Part shown: positions 52,320 through 60,717 of the stretch, piece after piece
Layout of the letters: each line of letters opens with the position of its first letter
Numbering within the stretch: position 1 is the stretch's first letter
Assembly: GCF_035943795.1 (NCBI RefSeq)
Contig: NZ_DASZBY010000008.1
Location: 21,620 to 85,619, forward strand
Length of the DNA stretch: 64,000 bases
From: Aliidongia sp035943795
Lineage (GTDB): Bacteria > Pseudomonadota > Alphaproteobacteria > ATCC43930 > CGMCC-115725
Reading direction: 5' to 3'
The notes under the pieces: model-generated
Seen by the model: the letters and a program-made list of their open reading frames with translations, nothing else
Database searches by the model: none
Told to the model about the DNA's origin: nothing
Translations under genes and position numbers: made by a program

Positions 52320-53264
52320 TCAGGCCTTGGTCGGCTTCGCTCCGGCGGCGGGAGCGGCCTTCTCGTTGCCCCGGCGCGGCCTCACATGCAACAGCAGCGG
52401 TGCCGCGATGAACAGCGAGGAATAGGTGCCGATGATGATGCCCCACAGCATCGCGGCACTGAAGCCGCGGATGACCTCGCCACCGAACAGCAGCAGCGCC
52501 AGCACCGCCACCGCCGTGACCGACGAGGTCAGCACGGTGCGCGACAGCGTCTCGTTCAGGCTGAGGTCGACCACGCCATCCAATGGCATCGTCTTGAACT
52601 TGCGCAGGGTCTCGCGCACGCGATCATAGATGACGACCGTGTCGTTGATCGAATAGCCGGCGATGGTCAGGATCGCGGCCAGGGTGGTCAGATTGAACTC
52701 GAGCTGCAGCAGCGAGAACAGGCCCAGCGTCGTGATCACGTCGTGGAAGGTCGACACGATCGCGCCCAGGCCGAATTGCCACTCGAACCGGAACCAGACA
52801 TAGGCGGCGATCGCCAGGATCGCCAGAACGGTTGCGATCTCGCCGGCCTGGATCAGTTCGCCGCCGACCTTGGGGCCGACCACCTCGGTCCGTCGATATT
52901 CGAAACTGGAGCCGAGAGCCGTGCGCACGGTCTCGACGCCTTTCTGCTGGGCGGCATCGTCGCCCGGCTGACGCGGCAGGCGGATCAGCACGTCGTTGGG
53001 CGCGCCGAAGCTCTGCAGCGAGACCTCGCCCAGACCCAGGCCATTGAGCGTGGTGCGCATGCCCTCCAGGTCGGCGGCAGGTGTCGCCACCTTCACTTCC
53101 ATGACGATGCCGCCGCGGAAATCGATGCCGAAATTGAGCCCGCGGGTCGCGAGCAGCCCGATCGACGCGAGCGTCAGCAGGATCGAGATGATGAAGCCCA
53201 ACGTGTGCAGCTTCACGAACGGAATGTGAGGCGGCTCGCGCAGAAAGACGAAAAGCGGGCGCAT
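52320..53264 (-). CDS. secF: protein translocase subunit SecF
   Basis: This is a 314-residue inner-membrane protein with six TM segments. SecF markers are GLNFGIDFRGGIVMEV (after TM1), VGPKVGGELIQAGEIA, HDVITTLGLFSLLQLEFNLTTLAAILTIAGYSINDTVVIYDRVRE (RND core, visible in parts) and LNETLSRTVLTSSVTAVAVLAL. It pulls translocating proteins to the periplasm using the proton gradient, together with SecD. It starts 13 bases after the secD stop. Confidence 0.96.
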   Translation of the reverse strand: MRPLFVFLREPPHIPFVKLHTLGFIISILLTLASIGLLATRGLNFGIDFRGGIVMEVKVATPAADLEGMRTTLNGLGLGEVSLQSFGAPNDVLIRLPRQPGDDAAQQKGVETVRTALGSSFEYRRTEVVGPKVGGELIQAGEIATVLAILAIAAYVWFRFEWQFGLGAIVSTFHDVITTLGLFSLLQLEFNLTTLAAILTIAGYSINDTVVIYDRVRETLRKFKTMPLDGVVDLSLNETLSRTVLTSSVTAVAVLALLLFGGEVIRGFSAAMLWGIIIGTYSSLFIAAPLLLHVRPRRGNEKAAPAAGAKPTKA

Positions 53265-53277
53265 ATGACTATCGACC

Positions 53278-54858
53278 TTAGATCGGGAGCGCCTTGGGGC
53301 GCGAACGGCGCAGCCACCAGACGACGAGGAGACGGGACACCAGCATCGTGGTGAAGAGCGAGGTCAGGATGCCCAGGCACAAGGTCACCGCGAAGCCCTT
53401 GACCGGTCCGGATCCCAGCTCGAACAGCAGAGAACCGGCGATCAGATGGGTGACGTTGGCGTCGATGATCGTGGCATAGGCCCGGCTGAAGCCGTTGTCG
53501 ATCGCCGAGATCACGCTGCGGCCGTGGCGTGCCTCCTCGCGGATGCGCTCGTTGACCAGCACGTTGGCATCGACCGCCATGCCGAGCGTCAGCGCGATGC
53601 CGGCAATGCCCGGCAGGGTCAGCGTGGCACCGAGCGTCGAGAGCGCCGCCAGCAGCAGGCACAGGTTGAAGAACAGCGCGATGTTGGCGTAGATGCCGAA
53701 CAGGCCGTAGAACACGACCATGAACATGGCGACCAGGCCGACTGCGACCAGGCACGCGGTCGTGCCGGCCCGCACCGAATCGGCGCCCAGATCCGGCCCG
53801 ACCGTGCGTTCCTCGATGATGGACAGCGACGCCGGCAAAGCGCCGGCGCGCAACAGCAAGGCCAGGTCGTTGGCGCTTTGCACCGTGAAGCTGCCGGAAA
53901 TCACGCCCGAACCGCCGGTGATTGGCTCGTTGATGACCGGAGCCGAGATCACTTTTTTATCGAGCACGATGGCGAAACGCTTCCGGACATTCGCACGTGT
54001 CGCGTCCGCAAAGCGACGCGCACCGACCGAGTCGAACTTGAATTGGATGACCGGAGCGTTGTCTTGAAAACTTGCCGAAGCGCCCGTCAACGATCCGCCG
54101 TCGACCATGACGCGCTTGTTGATGACGTATTGCTGCGGCTGGCCCACGCGTCCGGCGCTGATATCTTCGGCTGACAAGAGCTCGTCGCCCGGAGGCAGAT
54201 GTCCTGCCTTCGCATCTTCGGGCGAGACCGATTCGTCGACCAGTTGAAACGTCATCTTCGCAGTGCGGTTAAGAACGTCCTTCATATGCTGCGGATCGTC
54301 GATGCCCGGCAACTGCAGCAGGATGCGATCGTCGCCCTCGCGCTGGATCGTCGGTTCCTTAGTGCCGGTTTCATCGACACGGCGACGGATGATCTCGATC
54401 GACTGATCGACAACCTGGTTTTGACGGGCAATCAAGGATTGCTGGGTATAGGCAACCTGAAGCTTGCCGTCAGGCATGCTGGTCGTGGCGAGGTCCGGAT
54501 CGACCTGGGCGATCAACCCCTTGACCTTGTCCGCGTCGGCAGCATCGCGCAGCGCCACCACCAGATGCTCGTCGTCGACAGCCAGCTGCGTATAGCCGAT
54601 CTTTTCCTTGAGCAGCGCCGTCCGCAGGCCGTCGAGCGCGCCGTTCAGGCGCTCCTTGTTGACGGACTTCAGATCGACTTCCAGCAGCAGGTGGCTGCCG
54701 CCCTGCAGGTCGAGGCCATAGCTGATGCGGTGGGTCGGAACCCAGGACGGCATTGCGTCCAGCGTCTTCTGCGGCACCACGTTGGGCAGCGCCAGCAGCA
54801 CGCCCAACAGGCAGACGATGACGGTGATCCAGGTCTTCCAGGGTTGGAAAGTGAGCAT
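53278..54858 (-). CDS. secD: protein translocase subunit SecD
   Basis: This is a 526-residue protein with TM1 followed by the large periplasmic region and five further TM segments. Signatures are YGLDLQGGSHLLLEVDL, RRRVDETGTKEPTIQREG, ILLQLPGIDDP, the insertion with ALPASLSIIEERTVGPDLGADSV and AVDANVLVNERIREEARHG with conserved Asp/Arg in TM4. It works with SecF and YajC at the SecYEG channel. It starts 4 bases after yajC, so the operon is tightly packed. Confidence 0.96.
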   Translation of the reverse strand: MLTFQPWKTWITVIVCLLGVLLALPNVVPQKTLDAMPSWVPTHRISYGLDLQGGSHLLLEVDLKSVNKERLNGALDGLRTALLKEKIGYTQLAVDDEHLVVALRDAADADKVKGLIAQVDPDLATTSMPDGKLQVAYTQQSLIARQNQVVDQSIEIIRRRVDETGTKEPTIQREGDDRILLQLPGIDDPQHMKDVLNRTAKMTFQLVDESVSPEDAKAGHLPPGDELLSAEDISAGRVGQPQQYVINKRVMVDGGSLTGASASFQDNAPVIQFKFDSVGARRFADATRANVRKRFAIVLDKKVISAPVINEPITGGSGVISGSFTVQSANDLALLLRAGALPASLSIIEERTVGPDLGADSVRAGTTACLVAVGLVAMFMVVFYGLFGIYANIALFFNLCLLLAALSTLGATLTLPGIAGIALTLGMAVDANVLVNERIREEARHGRSVISAIDNGFSRAYATIIDANVTHLIAGSLLFELGSGPVKGFAVTLCLGILTSLFTTMLVSRLLVVWWLRRSRPKALPI

Positions 54859-54862
54859 CGGC

Positions 54863-55384
54863 TTAGTTCGTCGTATCCGTGGGCTTTACGTCGCCTGCGG
54901 CCCGGGCGGCGGCGGCCTTGGTCAGCGGGCGGCGCTTCTTCTGACCGGCGTCGGTCGCAGAATTGGCGTCGGCGTTCTCATCGATCTCGTTGATCTCGCC
55001 TTCGATCAGCTGGGTCGTGACGTCCTTGGGCTCGGCCTTGTCCTTGGCGCCCTTGCCGGCCGGTTCCGGCTTCGACAGGATGGTCGAGATCGTGCTGCGC
55101 AGGACGCGCGCCTTCACGCCCGGCGCGATTTCGGCCTCGACCTCGTCGTCGCTGATCACGCGGGAGACGCTGGCGATGATGCCGCCGGCCGTCACGATCT
55201 TGTCGCCGCGCCGCAGGGCCGCCAGTGCCGTCTTCAACTGCTTCGACCGCTGCTGCTGCGGGCGGATCAGCAGGAAATAGAACACGCCCGCGATCATGAT
55301 CAGCGGCGCGAACTGGACGAGCTGGGCCTGGAAATCGCTGCCGCCACCAGCAGCGGTTTGCGCGAAGGCGGTCGAGAACAACAT
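54863..55384 (-). CDS. yajC: Sec translocon accessory protein YajC
   Basis: From ATG 55384 (AGGAG about 10 bases upstream) this gives 173 residues. One TM segment (about 22-40, LVQFAPLIMIAGVFYFLLI) is followed by RPQQQRSKQLKTALAALRRGDKIVTAGGI, the YajC signature. The C-terminal 70 residues (EPAGKGAKDKAEPKD and so on) are a charged, probably unstructured extension longer than in E. coli. It is the first gene of yajC-secD-secF-Mth938 and is divergent from the DUF815 ATPase across a 225-base gap in which I see no other gene. Confidence 0.93.
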   Translation of the reverse strand: MLFSTAFAQTAAGGGSDFQAQLVQFAPLIMIAGVFYFLLIRPQQQRSKQLKTALAALRRGDKIVTAGGIIASVSRVISDDEVEAEIAPGVKARVLRSTISTILSKPEPAGKGAKDKAEPKDVTTQLIEGEINEIDENADANSATDAGQKKRRPLTKAAAARAAGDVKPTDTTN

Positions 55385-55609
55385 GCGAAGCGGACTCCTG
55401 AACGCGTAGAACGGTAATCGGGCGCAGCCCAACGGGCCGGCGGCGCAATTGCCGTCCGGAGGGGCGCATAGGTACGAGAAAGGACGGCAAAGAGCAATGG
55501 TCGGGAACGACGCGGCAATGCTGCCCCCGCTCGAGGCCCGGTTTCGAGCCCCTGCGACCTATGCTAGCGTCCGTGCCCGCCTCCCTATCCCAGCCGTTTC
55601 GTGAGCCCG

Positions 55610-56479
55610 ATGACCCTTTCCCCCGATCGCGACCTTCTGCTGCGCATCGCCGAAGCGCTCGACCGCCTGGCGCCCCCGCCGGCCCCGCCGGTCGACCTGA
55701 CCCAGGCCGACGCCTTCTCCTGGCATGCCGAAAACGACCGGCTGGTGCCGGTGCCGTCGGTCAGCCGGGTCGACCTCGGCCTGCTGCGCGGCGTAGAGCG
55801 CGTGCGCGACATCCTGTTGGACAACACCCAGCAGTTCGCCGGCGGCTTTCCGGCCAACAACGCGCTGCTGTGGGGCTCGCGCGGCATGGGCAAGAGTTCG
55901 CTCGTCAAGGCGATCCACGCTGCGGTGCTGGCAGAGATGCCGGCCGACGCGCCCGGCAAGCTGAAGCTGATCGAGATCCATCGCGAGGACATCCCGTCCC
56001 TGCCCCGTCTGCTGAACCAGCTGCGCGCCGAGCCGCATTGCTTCATCCTGTTCTGCGACGACCTGTCGTTCGATCATGACGACGCCGCCTACAAGTCGTT
56101 GAAGGCGGTGCTGGACGGCGGCATCGAGGGCCGGCCGGCGAACGTCGTACTTTATGCGACCTCGAACCGGCGCCACCTGATGCCGCGCGACATGATCGAC
56201 AACGAGCGGTCCTCGGCGGTCAACCCGGGCGAGGCGGTCGAGGAGAAGATCTCGCTCAGCGATCGTTTCGGCCTGTGGCTGGGCTTCCACGCCTGCGACC
56301 AGCAAACCTACCTGGCGATCATCCGTGGCTATGTCGAGCGCTACGGGCTGGAGATCGACGAGGCCACGCTCGCGGCCGAGGCCAGCGAATGGGCCGTAAC
56401 GCGCGGCGGCCGGTCCGGCCGCGTCGCCTGGCAATATATCCAAGACTTGGCCGGGCGCCGGCGCCACAAGCTCGAGTAG
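55610..56479 (+). CDS. DUF815 family AAA-like ATPase
   Basis: This is a 289-residue P-loop ATPase. Walker A is WGSRGMGKSSLVKA (about 88-101), Walker B HCFILFCDDLSF, and sensor-like segments LYATSNRRHLMPRDM and SLSDRFGLWLGFH are typical of DUF815. The N-terminal region contains VPSVSRVDLGLLRGVERVRD. ATG 55610 or GTG 55601 may be used; GTGAG precedes the ATG. DUF815 proteins are widespread in Alpha- and Betaproteobacteria without an assigned role. It is regularly found next to yajC-secDF in this class, hinting at envelope biogenesis. Confidence 0.92.
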   Translation: MTLSPDRDLLLRIAEALDRLAPPPAPPVDLTQADAFSWHAENDRLVPVPSVSRVDLGLLRGVERVRDILLDNTQQFAGGFPANNALLWGSRGMGKSSLVKAIHAAVLAEMPADAPGKLKLIEIHREDIPSLPRLLNQLRAEPHCFILFCDDLSFDHDDAAYKSLKAVLDGGIEGRPANVVLYATSNRRHLMPRDMIDNERSSAVNPGEAVEEKISLSDRFGLWLGFHACDQQTYLAIIRGYVERYGLEIDEATLAAEASEWAVTRGGRSGRVAWQYIQDLAGRRRHKLE

Positions 56480-56557
56480 CCGGTAGAACAAAGTCGCGCA
56501 ACGATTCCGCCGGACAAGCGTTTGAAGGGTGAAGTACATCGTCCGGAGGAACCGAGA

Positions 56558-56773
56558 ATGCATAAGCACACAAATTCCGCCGCCCGCCTGCTGTTGTCGG
56601 CCGCGGCCATGACCTTCGTCGTCGGCCTCGCGGCCTGCGGCAGCGACGCCCCGCCCCCGCCGACCGTGGTCCGGAGCGAGACCACCCGCACCACCACGAC
56701 ACCCGGCTATGTCGTTCCGGCGGCGCCGGTGACCAGCGGCACGACGACGACCCAGTCGACCACGACCTACTGA
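56558..56773 (+). CDS. small Thr-rich lipoprotein
   Basis: ATG 56558 with GGAGGA 7 bases upstream gives 71 residues. The lipoprotein signal ends FVVGLAAC, then GSDAPPPPTVVRSET and a low-complexity Thr/Pro tail (TTRTTTTPGYVVP, GTTTTQSTTTY). No domain is visible. The composition resembles the minus-strand secreted protein at 58355-58660, and together with the larger lipoprotein between them they form a small envelope-protein cluster. It is followed by a clear intrinsic terminator. Confidence 0.75.
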   Translation: MHKHTNSAARLLLSAAAMTFVVGLAACGSDAPPPPTVVRSETTRTTTTPGYVVPAAPVTSGTTTTQSTTTY

Positions 56774-56795
56774 TCGTCGAAGGGTCCCAAGTAAA

Positions 56796-56834
56796 AGCGG
56801 CGCGGTTCACACGAACCGCGCCGCTCTTCTTTTG
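56796..56834 (+). terminator. intrinsic terminator after the Thr-rich lipoprotein gene
   Basis: A perfect 13-bp stem (AGCGGCGCGGTTC 56796-56808; right arm 56813-56825) with loop ACAC is followed by CTTCTTTTG. It lies 23 bases after the stop codon at 56773. Confidence 0.88.
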
Positions 56835-57148
56835 AGAAAATGGCCGCCGGAGCCGGCAGGCCCGTCGTGGGCACGAGGCGTTGCTTGACCGACGCTTGCC
56901 GCCATAGACCGACAAGCCGAAACTCTTCCCAACCTGCGCGACCTGCGAGAAAATCCCCGGGCGGGCGTGCGGCCGTGCGCGTTGCCTGTGGCATCGAAAC
57001 GAACCTCCAGTGAACGGAGATCTTTTGGGCAACGCGCTTTGTCTTGGCTTCGATTCCAACTATAAATGGGCCCGCGGTAGCCCAGTAGCACCACGGCATG
57101 CGAGGCAGAGCGGCGCGCATCTTCAGGTCGACAGCATGGAGAGCGGCG
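56835..57148. other. 314-base stretch without a recognisable gene
   Basis: Between the terminator and the Cys-rich lipoprotein gene no open frame with a ribosome-binding site or familiar protein pattern is visible on either strand. The minus-strand open frame through it (56767-57267) runs across the terminator and into the next gene, and looks like a by-product of GC-rich DNA. The promoter of the following lipoprotein gene must lie here; a TATAAATGG near 57060 is the most promoter-like element. Confidence 0.5.
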
Positions 57149-58252
57149 ATGATGTCAGGGTCCAGGACCATGCGCGCCCGGCCGGTGCGCCTCATGATAG
57201 CGCTCGCCGTGTTCCTGCTGGCGGAGGCGGGGCTTGCTGGTTGCGTCCCCGCCCCACCGGCCAACACTCAATGCTTCGCCCGCACGGTGTCCTCCAGCGA
57301 GCAATATTGCGCCGCATCGACGACGGTGAAGGTCGGTAGCATCGCCGATCGATTCTGCGACTCGCGCGGCGTGTGCAACACGACCTATCGGGATCAAATC
57401 GAACGCCAATGCAGTGTCTGGGCCACGCGCCCGGTGGATCGCGAGGTCTGCGATCCCATCTGCAACCCGGGCTTCAGCACACTTCCCGGGCTTGGCCCGG
57501 AAGCGGGCTGTTACGCGGGGGACGAACTCGCCCGGAAATCCGCCGAGCAGGCGGAGGCCGGGCGCGGCAAACTCGCGGAGATGGCCAAGGCGGGCCTGAT
57601 CCGGACCAATTGCTATTCGATCCGGGGCGCGAACCAATCGCGTCTCGCGACCAAGCCGAACCAGATCACCGCGTCGGTCAGCGAGGAATACATCGACTAC
57701 TGGCGGGAGGGCACACGAGCGGCTCCAGCGGTTGACCTCCGGTCGTGGGATGGGCTGAGGACGGCGCTCCTGACGGGCAACTCCTCCCCGCACGCCTGCC
57801 TCGTCACCGGGTTCGGAACCCTTCCGATGCCGCAGAACGTCCAATACCTCTTGGTGTCATCGGACCTGGGCGACAATCAGCCGAACACCACCAAGACCCA
57901 GAGGTACCTGGAGCTGGTGCCGCGGGCAATGGCCGACAAGTTCGGTGAACAACCCTTCTACGTGCCCCGGGCCCTGCCGCCGGCGAGCTTGGCCGAGGCC
58001 TGTGCCGATTTCCTCGCCGGCAAGCGGTCCAGCTACGAAAGAGGTGAATATTTCTATTCGCACGGCGGCGAGAAACGCGATGCCGACCGCGCTGACGTCG
58101 CCAGGTATATGCGCGGCGATGAGGATGTCCTGTATCACGTGCGATACTCGCACGGGCTGTGGTGCGTCGGCTTGCATCCCGATCTGTGGGCCAAGGTCGC
58201 GACCGGGCTGAAGCAGGACGCAGCCCGCAGCGAACTCGACGATTGGGATTGA
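57149..58252 (+). CDS. Cys-rich predicted lipoprotein of unknown function
   Basis: ATG 57149 with GGAGAG 5 bases upstream gives 367 residues. A basic N-region (MMSGSRTMRARPVRL) and hydrophobic core lead to the lipobox LAGC. The next 120 residues hold many cysteines (QCFART, QYCAAS, RFCDSRGVCNTTY, QCSVW, VCDPICNPGF, GCYAG), suggesting a disulfide-rich surface domain. The C-terminal half contains ACLVTGFGTLPMP and YHVRYSHGLWCVGLHPDLWAKV. I do not recognise a family. It would be attached to the outer membrane, facing the periplasm or the surface. Confidence 0.75.
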   Translation: MMSGSRTMRARPVRLMIALAVFLLAEAGLAGCVPAPPANTQCFARTVSSSEQYCAASTTVKVGSIADRFCDSRGVCNTTYRDQIERQCSVWATRPVDREVCDPICNPGFSTLPGLGPEAGCYAGDELARKSAEQAEAGRGKLAEMAKAGLIRTNCYSIRGANQSRLATKPNQITASVSEEYIDYWREGTRAAPAVDLRSWDGLRTALLTGNSSPHACLVTGFGTLPMPQNVQYLLVSSDLGDNQPNTTKTQRYLELVPRAMADKFGEQPFYVPRALPPASLAEACADFLAGKRSSYERGEYFYSHGGEKRDADRADVARYMRGDEDVLYHVRYSHGLWCVGLHPDLWAKVATGLKQDAARSELDDWD

Positions 58253-58318
58253 GGCGCTACGTCGCTCCGAGGGAGCGGGCGCCAGTCAGTGTGCTCGCTT
58301 GACTATTGCACGGGCGCA

Positions 58319-58356
58319 GGCCGCCCGACCCGAACGGGCGGGCGGCCGTCTTCTTT
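58319..58356 (+). terminator. probable terminator after the Cys-rich lipoprotein gene
   Basis: GGCCGCCCG (58319-58327) pairs with CGGGCGGCC (58339-58347), extended inwards by CCC/GGG around a GAAC loop with one bulged A. GTCTTCTTT follows on the + strand. It overlaps the stop of the convergent gene at 58355. Confidence 0.65.
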
Positions 58357-58660
58357 ACTGGGGTTGGACCGTCACGGTGCGCTCGACGGTCGTGGTCTGG
58401 GTCGACGGGACGACCACGGTCGGGGCGACCTCCTGGGTCTTGTAGGTCCGCGTCCGTTCGGTCAGCATGCCGTCTTCCTGCGAGGCCGAATGATCGACCC
58501 GGACCGTCGTGCTGGTCGGCGGGGCGACCTGATAGATCGGCGCCGGATTGGTCTGGACCGTCGTCATGGTCGAGGACGAACTGATCGGAACATCCTGGGC
58601 GACCGCGACGGCCGAGGTCATCAGCAATCCGGCAACGCCGGCGAGCCAAGGCTTAACCAT
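58355..58660 (-). CDS. secreted Thr/Ser-rich small protein
   Basis: From ATG 58660 (GGAG 8 bases upstream) this gives 101 residues with a Sec signal (VKPWLAGVAGLLMTSAVAVAQ). The mature part is low in complexity: VPISSSSTMTTVQTNP, PPTSTTVRVDHS, then VVVPSTQTTTVERTVTV. No domain is recognised. It has the same flavour as the Thr-rich lipoprotein at 56558-56773. It is 93 bases downstream of nlpD on the same strand and converges with the Cys-rich lipoprotein gene. Confidence 0.75.
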   Translation of the reverse strand: MVKPWLAGVAGLLMTSAVAVAQDVPISSSSTMTTVQTNPAPIYQVAPPTSTTVRVDHSASQEDGMLTERTRTYKTQEVAPTVVVPSTQTTTVERTVTVQPQ

Positions 58661-58753
58661 CTTTGATCTCCGTTTTTCATGCCGGGCAAGTGCCCCGGTC
58701 ATGAGGTAAACAGGATCGAGGGGCTCCGCGTTCCCTTCCCTACGCAGGTACGG

Positions 58754-60034
58754 TCAGTTGCCGGCGGTCAGTTGGGGCAGATGATCCAGCGGATCGACTG
58801 CCTTGGTGCCGCTGCGCAGCTCGAAATGCAGTTGGGGGGCGCCGACGCCGCCGGTGCTGCCGACCCTGGCGATCGCCTGGCCCCGCCGGACCTTGTCGCC
58901 CTTCTTCACCAGCAACACCTGGTTATGGGCGTAGGCCGTGACCCAGCCGCCATCATGCTTCAGCAGCAATAGGTTGCCGAACCCGCGCAGCTCGTTGCCG
59001 GCATAGGCAACGGTACCGCTCTCGGCCGCGGCGACCGTGGTGCCTTCGGGCGCTGAGATATTGATGCCGTCGTTGTGTGTACCCCCTGCGGCCGGGCCGA
59101 AGGTCGACACGATCTGACCGCTGACCGGCCAACCGAACAGCGGCCCGGTCGGCGCCCGATGGGCCTCGACGAGTGCCGAGACCGCCGGGGTCGGTGCCGC
59201 AGGTAGCGCATGAGACGCTGGCGCCGGCACGGGCGCGGCACTTTCCGGTTCCGGCGGCGAGACGACGGCTGCCGGCGACGGCGCAGGCTCCGGGACGCTT
59301 TCCGGCGGTGGCGCTACCGGTACCGGCACCGGCACCGGACGCTGCGGCAGCGGCGGCGGAACCGGTGCTGCGACCGGTGCCGCCGGCGGCGTCAGGGACT
59401 GGGGCGGGCCGGTCGGTGTGGGGACAGACGTCGGCGGCGGCGGGAGTGCGGTCGCGGTCGCGCTGCCTCCGGCCGGGACGGTCGGCGCCGTGACGACCGG
59501 TGCGGGACCGACCGGTTGGGCGCCCGCCGGAGGCAGGGCCGAGGGCGTCGGCGCGACCTCCGCGACCTCTGCCACCGACGGCGGCAGGATCAGCGGCTGG
59601 CCCAGCTTGATCGTGTAGGGCGGGTCGATATGGTTGGTACGGGCCAGGCTCGCGGCCTCGACATCGTAGCGCCGGGCGACGGAATAGAGCGTTTCGCCTT
59701 GCTGCACGATGTGCTGGCGCGTGCGCGGCAGGGTCAGCACCTGCCCTGCCTGGACGCGATAAGGCGGTTGCAGGTTGTTGGCGTCGATCAGCGAGCGCAC
59801 CGGAACGCCGGACCGGCGCGAAATGGCATAGAGCGTTTCGCCCTGCTGGACGGTCGCCCGCCCGCCGGCGGTTTCCAGAATGCCGGCCTGGGTGACCGGG
59901 ACCGTGTTGACCGGCCCGAGCGGCCGCTGGCCGCCGTTGCCGCCATCGTAGATCGGCGCGGGGTTGGTCGATTCATGGCACCCGGCCAGCAGAATCACTG
60001 CCAGCAAGCCGAACCGGGATCGCGGGGCGCTCAC
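58754..60034 (-). CDS. nlpD: NlpD-like lipoprotein: two LysM domains and a degenerate LytM (M23) domain
   Basis: GTG 60034 overlaps the pcm stop (GTGA). The 426-residue product has a lipobox (LLAVILLAGC, Cys19), two LysM domains (about 60-105 TVQQGETLYAISRRSGV and 108-152 IVQQGETLYSVARRYDV), a long Pro/Val-rich linker (about 155-310) and a C-terminal M23/LytM domain. In that domain the metal-ligand position reads HNDGINI rather than HxxxD, and the second part is AYAHN then LHFELR. The key Asp is lost, so it is probably an amidase activator like E. coli NlpD rather than a peptidase. It would act at the septum or cell wall. Confidence 0.9.
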   Translation of the reverse strand: MSAPRSRFGLLAVILLAGCHESTNPAPIYDGGNGGQRPLGPVNTVPVTQAGILETAGGRATVQQGETLYAISRRSGVPVRSLIDANNLQPPYRVQAGQVLTLPRTRQHIVQQGETLYSVARRYDVEAASLARTNHIDPPYTIKLGQPLILPPSVAEVAEVAPTPSALPPAGAQPVGPAPVVTAPTVPAGGSATATALPPPPTSVPTPTGPPQSLTPPAAPVAAPVPPPLPQRPVPVPVPVAPPPESVPEPAPSPAAVVSPPEPESAAPVPAPASHALPAAPTPAVSALVEAHRAPTGPLFGWPVSGQIVSTFGPAAGGTHNDGINISAPEGTTVAAAESGTVAYAGNELRGFGNLLLLKHDGGWVTAYAHNQVLLVKKGDKVRRGQAIARVGSTGGVGAPQLHFELRSGTKAVDPLDHLPQLTAGN

Positions 60035-60717
60035 GGCGATGCCGCCTCGGCGGTGCTGCGCGGGTTGCGCGGCAGGCCCTCGACCAACGGCACGAAGCGC
60101 ACGGCCCCCAACTCCTCGGTCTCGAAACCGTCTTCGGTCCGCCGCATGCGGACCAGCATCTGCCGGCCCTTCTCCTCGCCGACCGGCGCTACCAGCACGC
60201 CGCCGGGGGCGAGCAATTCCGGCAGGCTCGCCGGCAGCTTGGCGGCGGCGGCGGTCACCAGGATCCGGTCGAATGGCGCCGGCTCCGGCCAGCCCTTGGT
60301 GCCGTCGCCGAAGCGGCTGGTGACGTTGCCGAGCCGGAGTGCCGCAAACCGCTTGTTCGCTTCTTGCAGCAGCGCCTGATGACGCTCGATGGTGAAGACC
60401 CGGCGACACAGCGGCGCCAGCACGGCGGTCTGGTATCCGGAGCCGGTGCCGATCTCCAGTACCTTGTGGCGATCGGTCAGTTCCAGGGCGACCGTCATCA
60501 GCGCCACGACCAGCGGCTGGCTGATCGTCTGGCCATGGCCGATCGGCAGGGCGACATTGTCCCAGGCATGCTCCAGGAACGCAGCCGGTACGAACTGGTC
60601 GCGCGGCACGCGGCCGATGGCCGCCAACACCCGCTCGTCGGCGATACCGGCGCGCCGCAACTCTTCGATCAAACGCGCCGCGGAGACCGACAAGGGCGAG
60701 CGCGCGCGCCCGGTCAC
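60031..60717 (-). CDS. pcm: protein-L-isoaspartate O-methyltransferase
   Basis: This is a 228-residue SAM-dependent methyltransferase: VPRDQFVPAAF, ALPIGHGQTISQPLVVALMT, SAM motif VLEIGTGSGYQTAVLA and DRILVTAAAAKLP. It repairs damaged isoaspartyl residues in proteins. ATG 60717 overlaps the surE stop (ATGA) and its stop overlaps the nlpD start (GTGA). The surE-pcm-nlpD linkage is conserved widely in Proteobacteria and is often found near rpoS in Gammaproteobacteria, but rpoS is not here. Confidence 0.96.
   Translation of the reverse strand: MTGRARSPLSVSAARLIEELRRAGIADERVLAAIGRVPRDQFVPAAFLEHAWDNVALPIGHGQTISQPLVVALMTVALELTDRHKVLEIGTGSGYQTAVLAPLCRRVFTIERHQALLQEANKRFAALRLGNVTSRFGDGTKGWPEPAPFDRILVTAAAAKLPASLPELLAPGGVLVAPVGEEKGRQMLVRMRRTEDGFETEELGAVRFVPLVEGLPRNPRSTAEAASP

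Noticed and set aside
51654..53354. 566-codon + strand frame
   Set aside because: Antisense to the Mth938 gene and secF; shadow composition.
56767..57267. 166-codon minus-strand frame in a mostly empty gap
   Set aside because: Runs through the stem of an intrinsic terminator and into the signal-peptide region of the next gene; no ribosome-binding site or family resemblance.
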